Shown here in pieces: positions 16,752 to 23,493 of a stretch of 64,000 nt of DNA (position 1 is its first letter; every line of letters starts with the position of its first letter). This stretch comes from Bacteroidales bacterium (GTDB taxonomy: Bacteria; Bacteroidota; Bacteroidia; Bacteroidales; UBA932): assembly GCA_017412645.1 (NCBI GenBank), contig JAFPWX010000017.1:62001-126000 (forward strand), in the 5' to 3' direction. A program made the position numbers and the translations under genes. The notes under the pieces were generated by a model. That model made no database searches. It had not been told where the DNA came from and worked only from the letters and a program-made list of their open reading frames with translations.

Positions 16752-17794
16752 ATCTGAGCGATTTTTTCTGCGAGTTCGATGAATGCCAGGGAGTCGGGAC
16801 CGGTGCCCAGGGCGGCCGGTTCGCCGGAGTCTCCGCTTTCACGTATGCCCTGCACCAGGGGAATCTGAGCGAGCAGTTTGAGGCCGAGTTCCTTGGCCAT
16901 GCGGGCGCCGCCGTCGCGTCCGAAGATGTAATACTTTTCGTCCGGATGCTCTGCGGGAGTGAACCAGGCCATGTTCTCCACCAGGCCGAATATGGGCTTG
17001 TTTATGGATTCGTTCTTGAACATGTCCACACATTTTTCCACGTCTGCGAGAGCTACATTTTGCGGGGTGGTTACCATAATCGCTCCCTCGATGCCTATCT
17101 CCTGGATTAGCGAGATGTGGATGTCGCCGGTTCCGGGAGGCATGTCCACCAGAAGGAAGTCGAGCGGACCCCATTCCACCTGAAGCACCAGTTGCTTGAG
17201 AGCGGTGGAGGCCATGGGTCCCCTCCATATGAGAGCCTGGCCGCGCTTGGCGAAATAACCAATGCTCATCCACTTCACTCCGTACTTTTCCAGCGGAATC
17301 ATGATGTCCTTGCCGTCGCGGTTTTCCGCCAGCGGCATACGACCTTCCGTGCCGGTCATGGTGGGGACGGACGGACCGTACACGTCGGCATCGACCAGGC
17401 CCACTTTGTAGCCCAGTCGTGCCAGCGCCACCGCCAGATTCACCGCCACTGTGCTCTTGCCGACACCGCCCTTTCCGGAGGCGATGCCGATAATGTGCTT
17501 AATCTCAGCTAGGCCTTCCTTGCCCAGTTCGAGCGGCTTCTTGGCCGGCTGTTCGTCCACCACTACCGTGCGCACTTCGGGCCCGGGGCAGCCGAGGCGG
17601 ACAAGGGCCGCGCGAGAAGCACCGATAAGATACTCCGCAAGCGGGTCGCGCCTGCGGCCGAAGGCAAGGGTGACAATGGTGCTGCCTTCCAGGATCTCGA
17701 CACTCTGGACCATCCCGAGCTCCACGATGGACTTCTCTCCCTTTGCAGGATGCTTTACTTCCTGCAGGGCTTCAAGAATCTCCTGCTGTGTCAT
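16748..17794 (-). CDS. Mrp/NBP35-type P-loop ATPase, iron-sulfur carrier
   Basis: A 348-residue Mrp/ApbC protein that binds and transfers Fe-S clusters. An N-terminal DUF59/MIP18-like domain (about 1-90) precedes the ParA-like ATPase with the deviant Walker A GIASGKGGVGKST, the VDADVYGPSVPTMTG segment, Walker B-like FLLVDMPPGTGDIH and VENMAWFTP. The region after VENMAWF lacks the CxxC pair found in many Mrp proteins, a variation I believe is common in this phylum. It overlaps the S46 peptidase stop and the SDR start by four bases each. Confidence 0.92.
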   Translation of the reverse strand: MTQQEILEALQEVKHPAKGEKSIVELGMVQSVEILEGSTIVTLAFGRRRDPLAEYLIGASRAALVRLGCPGPEVRTVVVDEQPAKKPLELGKEGLAEIKHIIGIASGKGGVGKSTVAVNLAVALARLGYKVGLVDADVYGPSVPTMTGTEGRMPLAENRDGKDIMIPLEKYGVKWMSIGYFAKRGQALIWRGPMASTALKQLVLQVEWGPLDFLLVDMPPGTGDIHISLIQEIGIEGAIMVTTPQNVALADVEKCVDMFKNESINKPIFGLVENMAWFTPAEHPDEKYYIFGRDGGARMAKELGLKLLAQIPLVQGIRESGDSGEPAALGTGPDSLAFIELAEKIAQI

Positions 17795-19725
17795 TTTACG
17801 TACGTGAGTTCATTAATTATGTTGCTTGCTCCGCCAAGTTTCTCAACCGTCCAGAGGACATAACGGATGTCCACGCAGATACAGCGCTGGAGGTCGGGCT
17901 CGAACATGACGTCGGAGCTCATGCTCTCCCAGTTGCCGTCGAAAGCCAGGCCGATGAGGTTGCCGTCCGCGTCGAGCACCGGGCTTCCGGAGTTGCCGCC
18001 GGTGATGTCGTTGTTGGTGAGGAAGCAGGTGTGAAGGGTGCCGTCGTCGTCGGCCCAGGCACCATAATCCTTTGCCAGGATCGCCTGCTTTGCCGCGGCG
18101 GGAAGACGGAACTCATAGTTGGCCGGATCTTCCTTTTGGATGAGGCCAGCGGCAGTGGTATAGTACCAGTAGTCGATGCCGTCTTTCGGGGAGTACGGAA
18201 GCACGTTTCCGTAGGTGAGACGCATGGTGAAATTCGCATCCGGATAAGAGGGTTTTCCCTTCTCCCATTCGAGCAGTCCTGCGGTAAATTTCTGAGAAGC
18301 GACAGCCAGCTCCTCGTAGCCGGAACGCATGGCCGGGAACCACAGCGAACGCTTCTCATCAATGGCCTTGCGAAGGGCTTCGCGGGTGGCCGGATCTTCC
18401 CCGTAAAGGAGGTCGAGATACTCCTCGCTGTCGGATACTTCCAGCCTGTCTTCGGGCTTGACGTTAGCCAGATAATGAGCGATTACGGCCTTTGCGATCT
18501 TGCGGTCGACGGTAGGGTCAAAATCCTTTTCTACTCTGCGTGAGTTAATGATTTCGATTCTACCTACAGTTTCGTTAAGTAGGGTGAAAGAGAGCATGAG
18601 TGGGGAGATTGTTTCCACCTTTTTCTCTATCTCGGCTATCGCTCCGCCATAGGCTTTCTGCCTCTTGGACTTCGCTGCGATCCAGGCCTCGTACTGAGCT
18701 TCGCGAGTCTCCTCACGCTCGATGATTCCAAGCTTTTCGAAGGCCAGTTCTTCACCCTGCCACTTCTTCCAACCGTTGGCGCTGCCGGCATATTTGTTCG
18801 CATACTTGAGACGCACTTCCGGGTCCTTCTCCATCTCCTCCCACATGGCGTTCTGACGGACGGTGCGGGCGTCGATGCTGATGCGGTTCTGAGCCAACAT
18901 CTGACGGAGCTGCGCGGCGGTCTGGAAACGCTGGGTGCGACCGGGGTAACCGAGGATCATGGTGTAGTCCCCTTTCTTCACACCTGCAAGGGAGACCTTG
19001 AGGCTGCGCGCCGGTTTGAGAGGCTGGTTGTCCGGAGAGTAGTCGGCCGGCTCGTTGTCGGCTCCGGCATAGACCCGGAACATGCTGAAGTCACAGGTGT
19101 GACGCGGCCACATCCAGTTGTCGGTCTCTCCCCCGAACTTGCCCATGGATGCGGGCGGCGCTCCCACGAAGCGGACGTCTTTATAGATCTTGTAGATTAT
19201 GAGATAGTAGACATTGCTGTTGTAGAAGGAGGTGACCGATGCCTCGCAGTTCGGGTTGTCGGTTTTCGCCGCCTTTTCGAGTTCGGCCTTCTTGGCCTCC
19301 ACTTCCTTGCTGTCCTTCAGACCACGGAAGACCGGGGTTACGTCCTGCATGCTGCGCATGAAAGTGACGGAGAGCCCTGGGACCGGCAGCTCGTCGGCCT
19401 TCGAGAGGGCCCAGAAGCCGTCTTCCAGATAGTTGTGCTCCGGGGTGGAGAGGCGCTGGATGCTGGAGTAACCGCAGTGATGGTTGGTCACAAGCAGGCC
19501 TTCGTCTGAAATGATTTCTCCGGTACAGCCCCCGCCGAACTGAACTATCGCGTCCTTGAGGGAGGTCTTATTAATTGCGTAGATGTCCTCGGCGGTGAGA
19601 CGGCAACCGATGTTGCGCATCGCGTCGGAATTGAATTTCTGGAGGAGGGGCAGCAGCCACATCCCCTCGTCGGCACTCGCCACCATGCATACGGTGAGAG
19701 CGAGGGCAGTGAGAATTTTCTTCAT
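17791..19725 (-). CDS. S46-family dipeptidyl-peptidase (DPP7/DPP11 type)
   Basis: A 644-residue periplasmic serine exopeptidase that removes dipeptides from oligopeptide N-termini. After a signal peptide (MKKILTALALTVCMVASA) the mature end DEGMWLL is typical. The catalytic His is in LVTNHHCGYSSIQ, the Asp probably in WPRHTCDFSMFR and the Ser in TGGNSGSPVLD. Known S46 enzymes run about 710-720 residues, so this one seems about 70 shorter, probably in the helical cap. The FDGNWE sequence after the catalytic Ser may carry the Gly seen at the S1 pocket in DPP7 rather than the Arg of DPP11, but I have not aligned it. Start ATG at 19723-19725; an in-frame upstream start at 19770 would run through the terminator. 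Confidence 0.88.
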   Translation of the reverse strand: MKKILTALALTVCMVASADEGMWLLPLLQKFNSDAMRNIGCRLTAEDIYAINKTSLKDAIVQFGGGCTGEIISDEGLLVTNHHCGYSSIQRLSTPEHNYLEDGFWALSKADELPVPGLSVTFMRSMQDVTPVFRGLKDSKEVEAKKAELEKAAKTDNPNCEASVTSFYNSNVYYLIIYKIYKDVRFVGAPPASMGKFGGETDNWMWPRHTCDFSMFRVYAGADNEPADYSPDNQPLKPARSLKVSLAGVKKGDYTMILGYPGRTQRFQTAAQLRQMLAQNRISIDARTVRQNAMWEEMEKDPEVRLKYANKYAGSANGWKKWQGEELAFEKLGIIEREETREAQYEAWIAAKSKRQKAYGGAIAEIEKKVETISPLMLSFTLLNETVGRIEIINSRRVEKDFDPTVDRKIAKAVIAHYLANVKPEDRLEVSDSEEYLDLLYGEDPATREALRKAIDEKRSLWFPAMRSGYEELAVASQKFTAGLLEWEKGKPSYPDANFTMRLTYGNVLPYSPKDGIDYWYYTTAAGLIQKEDPANYEFRLPAAAKQAILAKDYGAWADDDGTLHTCFLTNNDITGGNSGSPVLDADGNLIGLAFDGNWESMSSDVMFEPDLQRCICVDIRYVLWTVEKLGGASNIINELTYVK

Positions 19726-19731
19726 AACCCA

Positions 19732-19765
19732 CAAATATACTAAAAAAACGCTCTCCTGACCAAAA
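19732..19765 (-). promoter_or_regulatory. Promoter of the S46-Mrp-SDR-PUL run
   Basis: On the minus strand TTTTG (19765-19761) is followed after 21 bases by TATATTTG (19739-19732), a good fit to the Bacteroidota -33/-7 promoter. The -7 box ends seven bases before the ATG, so the transcript would be nearly leaderless. The -33 element sits in the loop of the upstream terminator. Confidence 0.6.
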
Positions 19766-19779
19766 GCCAACAGGAGAGC
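19742..19779 (-). terminator. Intrinsic terminator of the XRE regulator gene
   Basis: A perfect 9-bp stem (GCTCTCCTG at 19779-19771 with CAGGAGAGC at 19758-19750 on the minus strand) is followed by G and seven T. It begins right after the XRE stop codon. Confidence 0.85.
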
Positions 19780-20124
19780 CTATTTTTGAAGGGATTCGAT
19801 GAGACGGTTGAGATTTGCTATGGTTGCGTCCCGCTCCGCCAGCTTTTGCTCATAGTACTCGCGCTGGCTATCCAGTTTCTCCCGCAGGCCTTCCGATTCT
19901 TCCAGGATTCTTTCCACGTCGCGCCCGGCGACCAGATCGGCAACGGTCATCTTTGCATGCTCTGCTATCTTGTAGAGATACTGGGAAATCAGGCGGGTCT
20001 TGCCATCTTCCAGCCTCCAGTAGGTGCTGGTATCGATTCCGAGTTCCATGGCGAACTCTTCCTGGGTCAGACCCAGGTCTTCCCGAACACGGCGGATATG
20101 GTTCTTGAGAATGCGCTCGTCCAT
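19780..20124 (-). CDS. XRE-family helix-turn-helix regulator with coiled-coil tail
   Basis: A 114-residue DNA-binding protein. The HTH spans about residues 8-65, with LGLTQEEFAMELGIDTSTYW and RLEDGKTRL matching the lambda-Cro-type fold. The C-terminal 45 residues (ILEESEGLREKLDSQ and onwards) are charged heptad-like helix, probably a dimerisation coiled coil. I chose the ATG at 20122-20124, since the longer upstream start adds residues unrelated to the fold. The gene is followed directly by a strong terminator. An ATGCA-N5-TGCAT inverted repeat upstream may be its own operator. The target genes are unknown. Confidence 0.85.
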   Translation of the reverse strand: MDERILKNHIRRVREDLGLTQEEFAMELGIDTSTYWRLEDGKTRLISQYLYKIAEHAKMTVADLVAGRDVERILEESEGLREKLDSQREYYEQKLAERDATIANLNRLIESLQK

Positions 20125-20181
20125 GCTGCAAAAATAAGAAGCAATAAGGGATTCTATGTAAGCGAATCCGGCCTTACAACT

Positions 20182-20196
20182 ATGCAGAATTTGCAT
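20182..20196. promoter_or_regulatory. Inverted repeat, possible XRE operator
   Basis: ATGCA and TGCAT arms flank five bases, 58 bases upstream of the XRE ATG and in the divergent region with the 64-aa gene. A second inverted repeat (ACGAAAA at 20206-20212, TTTTCGT at 20221-20227) lies close by. Operator function is inferred from position and symmetry. Confidence 0.3.
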
Positions 20197-20306
20197 TGTT
20201 TACCTACGAAAACAGAAAAATTTTCGTTTTACTCCACCTTTTACCCCCAAAAAGTCTTTATTGTTTGCAATATTCGCAGTGGTAACTTTTAAAAATCGCA
20301 GTAAAA

Positions 20307-20501
20307 ATGAAAACACTTTTCAAATCTTACGAGACCTTTTGCTCGATGCTGGACAATCCGGCAAACCTTTCCTTCTCCTTCGAAGAACTCTGCTCCCGCG
20401 TGCGCGTTTCTCCCCTGGACCTCAACGAAATCCTTCGCGAGGAACTGGGGCTCTCCGGCATGGAACTTCTTGCCGCTTTGCAGGCGCCCGGGCGTGTGTA
20501 A
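20307..20501 (+). CDS. Small conserved-looking protein (64 aa), helical
   Basis: I do not recognise a named family. The protein begins MKTLFKSYETFCSMLDNP and contains FEELCSRVRVSPLDLNEIL followed by REELGLSGMELL, a helix-turn-helix-like pattern that recalls one half of an AraC-type DNA-binding domain, but too short to be a full one. The ATG is preceded by an A-rich stretch. It lies on the plus strand 85 bases upstream of the EF-G paralogue, which has its own promoter, and diverges from the XRE gene. An antisense ORF of 80 codons covers the same stretch and looks less protein-like. Confidence 0.6.
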   Translation: MKTLFKSYETFCSMLDNPANLSFSFEELCSRVRVSPLDLNEILREELGLSGMELLAALQAPGRV

Positions 20502-20515
20502 TACGGGAAATATTG

Positions 20516-20545
20516 TTGGATTATTATTCAAAAGTGTTAACTTTG
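20516..20545 (+). promoter_or_regulatory. Promoter of the EF-G paralogue
   Basis: TTG (20516-20518) is followed after 19 bases by TAACTTTG (20538-20545), matching the Bacteroidota consensus. The leader would be about 35 bases. Downstream, AACTTTGCAAGCTAATA and AACTTTCGCAAGTAATA form an imperfect tandem repeat within about 20539-20572. Confidence 0.65.
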
Positions 20546-20586
20546 CAAGCTAATAACTTTCGCAAGTAATAATATCCAACATAGTT

Positions 20587-22686
20587 ATGAAAGAATACGC
20601 AACCAAAGACATCCGCAATGTGGTTCTCATCGGAGCAACCCATTCCGGTAAAACCACCCTCTCCGAAGCCATGCTCTTCGAAGGCAAGGTAATCGACCGT
20701 CGCGGCTCCGTGGAAGACAAGAACACGGTTTCCGACAACACCGATTACGAGCAGGCCAACCAGAAGTCCATCAGCGCAACTCCGCTTTACGCCGAGTTCG
20801 GAGGCACCAAGATCAACATCATCGACGCCCCCGGTTCCGACGACTTCTGCGGCGGCGCCCTCACTGCCTTCAAGGTCTGCGAGGCTGCAATCCTCACCGT
20901 GAACGCCCAGCAGGGTGTTGAGGTGGGCACCGAGATCTACGGCCGCTATGCCAAGCAGTATGGCGTTCCCATGATCGTCGCCGTGAACCAGCTGGACCAC
21001 GAAAAGGCCAACTGGGAGCACGCCCTCGAAACCCTTAAGGAGAGCTTCGGCAGCAAGATCATCCCCGTTCAGTTCCCCATCAATCCCGGCACCTCCTTCA
21101 ATAGCTTCGTAGACGTTCTCACCATGAAGTGCTACGACGCCAAGGGCGCTGCTTCCGACATCCCGGCACAGTATGCCGACGAGGCCGAAAGCCTGCACCA
21201 GGAACTGGTAGAGAAGGCCGCCGAAGGTGACGACGCCCTCATGGAGAAGTTCTTCGACACCATGGAGCTCAGCACCGAGGAAATCATGCAGGGTCTGTCC
21301 GCAGGTCTTGCCAAGGGAGAGGTCATGCCCGTCTTCTGCACTTCCGCAAAGAACGACGTGGGCGTCGCCCGTCTTCTCGAATTCATCGCCGGTGCGGTTC
21401 CCGCCCCCAAGTGCGATGCCAGCAAGCCCGTCAGCCTCTTCATCTTCAAGACCGATGTCGAGCAGCACGTGGGTGAAGTTTCCTACTTCAAGGTCATGAG
21501 CGGCACCCTCAATGAAGGCGCCGACCTCACCAACCCCGAAAACGGCAACGGCGAGCGTCTTTCCGCCATCTACGCAGTGGCAGGCGCAAAGAAGGATAAG
21601 GTTGCGAAGATAAACGCAGGCGACATCGGCTGCGCCATGAAGCTCAAGAACGGCAAGACAGACGTCACCCTCGCCGCATCCGGCGTGGAGGCCATCCCGC
21701 ACATGGTGTTCCCGGACTTCAAGTACACCTGCGCAGTCCGCGCCCTCGACAAGAACGACGAGGTGAAGGTCGGCGAGGCCCTGAGCAAGATCACCGCACA
21801 GGATCCCACCCTCAAGAGCTACTTCTCCAACGAGCTCCGTCAGACCATCCTCCAGGGTATGGGCGAGCAGCATATCAACTATGCCATGTGGCGCGTGAAG
21901 AACGAGTTCAAGCTCGAGGCCGAAACCTATGCACCCAAGATCCCGTACCGCGAGACCATCACCAAGACCGCAACCGCCCGCTATCGTCACAAGAAGCAGT
22001 CCGGCGGTGCCGGTCAGTTCGGTGAGGTGGCCCTGCTCATCACCCCGTACGTAGAGGGTCAGGAGCAGCCGCGCAACTTCAAGATCGACGGCAAGGACAC
22101 ACTGCTCAACATCAAGGGCAGCGAAACCCAGACCCTTCAGTGGGGTGGTAAGCTGGAATTCAACAACTGCGTCGTCGGTGGTGCCATCGACCTCAGCTTC
22201 ATGCCCGCAATCCTCAAGGGTATCAACCAGAAGATGACCGAAGGTCCTCTCACCGGTTCCTACGCCCGCGACATCCGCGTGTATGTTTATGATGGTAAGA
22301 TGCACCCGGTGGACTCCAAGGAAATCGCCTTCATCATCGCCGGTCGTAACGCCTTCAGCGAGGCATTCCGCAACGCCGGTCCGAAGATCCTCGAGCCCAT
22401 CTACGATGTAGACATCACCACTCCGAGCGAGTATGTGGGCCCCTGCATGTCCGACCTCAACACCCGTCGCGGCATGATCTCCAACCAGGAGATGGACGGT
22501 GCATTCACCATCCTCCACGCTCGCGTTCCTCTCGCAGAGCTCTACCGCTACAGCACCGTGCTGAGCTCCCTCAGCGCCGGTAGCGCCACCTTCAGCATGA
22601 AGTTCGCCGAGTACCAGCAGGTTCCCGCCGACGTGCAGAAGAAGCTCCTCGACGAGTACGCCGCCCAGGCTCAGGAAGAAGAGTAA
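20587..22686 (+). CDS. EF-G paralogue (EF-G2 type) with altered GTPase motifs
   Basis: A 699-residue translation elongation factor G-like protein with all five EF-G domains. The P-loop is present (GATHSGKT, 16-23), but the G3 motif DTPGH is DAPGS (80-84), so the catalytic His is replaced by Ser; G4 NKMD is NQLD; and the switch I RGITI sequence is not recognisable (QKSISAT). Domain IV (GAGQFGEVAL, GGAIDLSFMP) and domain V (ILEPIYDVDI) look complete. A second Bacteroides EF-G that does not hydrolyse GTP and supports growth under starvation in the gut has been described; these changes fit that class. Codons are strongly biased to C- and G-ending forms, as in highly expressed genes. The canonical fusA is not in the window. 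Confidence 0.9.
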   Translation: MKEYATKDIRNVVLIGATHSGKTTLSEAMLFEGKVIDRRGSVEDKNTVSDNTDYEQANQKSISATPLYAEFGGTKINIIDAPGSDDFCGGALTAFKVCEAAILTVNAQQGVEVGTEIYGRYAKQYGVPMIVAVNQLDHEKANWEHALETLKESFGSKIIPVQFPINPGTSFNSFVDVLTMKCYDAKGAASDIPAQYADEAESLHQELVEKAAEGDDALMEKFFDTMELSTEEIMQGLSAGLAKGEVMPVFCTSAKNDVGVARLLEFIAGAVPAPKCDASKPVSLFIFKTDVEQHVGEVSYFKVMSGTLNEGADLTNPENGNGERLSAIYAVAGAKKDKVAKINAGDIGCAMKLKNGKTDVTLAASGVEAIPHMVFPDFKYTCAVRALDKNDEVKVGEALSKITAQDPTLKSYFSNELRQTILQGMGEQHINYAMWRVKNEFKLEAETYAPKIPYRETITKTATARYRHKKQSGGAGQFGEVALLITPYVEGQEQPRNFKIDGKDTLLNIKGSETQTLQWGGKLEFNNCVVGGAIDLSFMPAILKGINQKMTEGPLTGSYARDIRVYVYDGKMHPVDSKEIAFIIAGRNAFSEAFRNAGPKILEPIYDVDITTPSEYVGPCMSDLNTRRGMISNQEMDGAFTILHARVPLAELYRYSTVLSSLSAGSATFSMKFAEYQQVPADVQKKLLDEYAAQAQEEE

Positions 22687-22695
22687 TCGGGGTTT

Positions 22696-23493
22696 CTATT
22701 CGGCCAGAATCCTGGCCGGACCAGTCAGGAAGACGTCTGAAAAGGCGTCTTTCTTTTTTTGAATAAAGTCCACGGAAAGGGTGGCTTCGCGCGCCTGAAT
22801 GCGGTAGGCGATGCGTCCGTCGGCAGATTCCGACGCGGGTGCGATGCCTTTGTAACGACAGGCGATGGCGGAAGCGGTGATGCCGGTGCCGCAGGCTGCG
22901 GTTTCTCCCTCAACACCTTTTTCGAAAGTTCGGATCTTGACGATGGGGCCTGCCTGCACGAAGTTCACATTGGTCCCTTCCGGGGCGAAGCGGGCGTCGT
23001 GCCTGATTGGCAGGGCCTCTGCCTCGATATCCAGGGCCTCAACGTCGGGCACGAACTTCACAAAATGCCGTGTGCCGGTGTTCAGGAACAGCCCGTCGGG
23101 GTATTCGGTAATGCCGTTCACGTCTATCATCCCAAGCCGCACTGTCCATTCTCCCGTCTCCGTGTTCGCAGGCCGCTGAAGGATCTCCGCCGTATGCACG
23201 CCATCGGGCGCGTCGAAGCGGAAGACGCCGCCGTCTGCCGGCTTCAAACCAAGCATATCAGCGAAGGCCGCGATGCACCTGCCGCCATTGCCGCACATCA
23301 TGCCGGACGAGCCGTCGGGATTATAGAACTCCATGGCGAAGTCGCGCCCGGAGGCGGATTCCCGCAGAACCATCAGGCCGTCTGTGCCGTGCTCACGGCA
23401 GAGTCGCTGAATATCGGAAACGGAGCCTCCGTCCCGCCCGTCAATCACAACGAACAGGTTCCCGGCGCCGGACCATTTCCAAAGCTTTGTCAT
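22696..23493 (-). CDS. dapF: Diaminopimelate epimerase
   Basis: Interconverts LL- and meso-diaminopimelate for lysine and peptidoglycan synthesis. The 265-residue protein has the two-Cys active site: C in MMCGNGGRCIAAFAD and C in GETAACGTGITASAIACRY. The N-terminal KWSGAGNLFVVIDGRDG holds the conserved substrate-contacting Asn. Its start overlaps the dnaE stop by four bases (ATGA), so it is cotranscribed with dnaE. It ends nine bases from the end of the convergent EF-G paralogue gene. Confidence 0.95.
   Translation of the reverse strand: MTKLWKWSGAGNLFVVIDGRDGGSVSDIQRLCREHGTDGLMVLRESASGRDFAMEFYNPDGSSGMMCGNGGRCIAAFADMLGLKPADGGVFRFDAPDGVHTAEILQRPANTETGEWTVRLGMIDVNGITEYPDGLFLNTGTRHFVKFVPDVEALDIEAEALPIRHDARFAPEGTNVNFVQAGPIVKIRTFEKGVEGETAACGTGITASAIACRYKGIAPASESADGRIAYRIQAREATLSVDFIQKKKDAFSDVFLTGPARILAE

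Noticed and set aside
20289-20531. 80-codon minus-strand ORF overlapping the 64-aa gene
   Set aside because: The plus-strand frame gives a compact amphipathic protein with a natural start; the minus frame does not.
20524-22518. 664-codon minus-strand ORF opposite the EF-G paralogue
   Set aside because: It arises from the strong C/G-ending codon bias of the real gene; its translation is low in domain signal and matches no fold.
22702-22717. GGCCAG/CTGGCC hairpin as terminator between the EF-G paralogue and dapF
   Set aside because: It lies in the dapF coding end and has no T-run on either strand.
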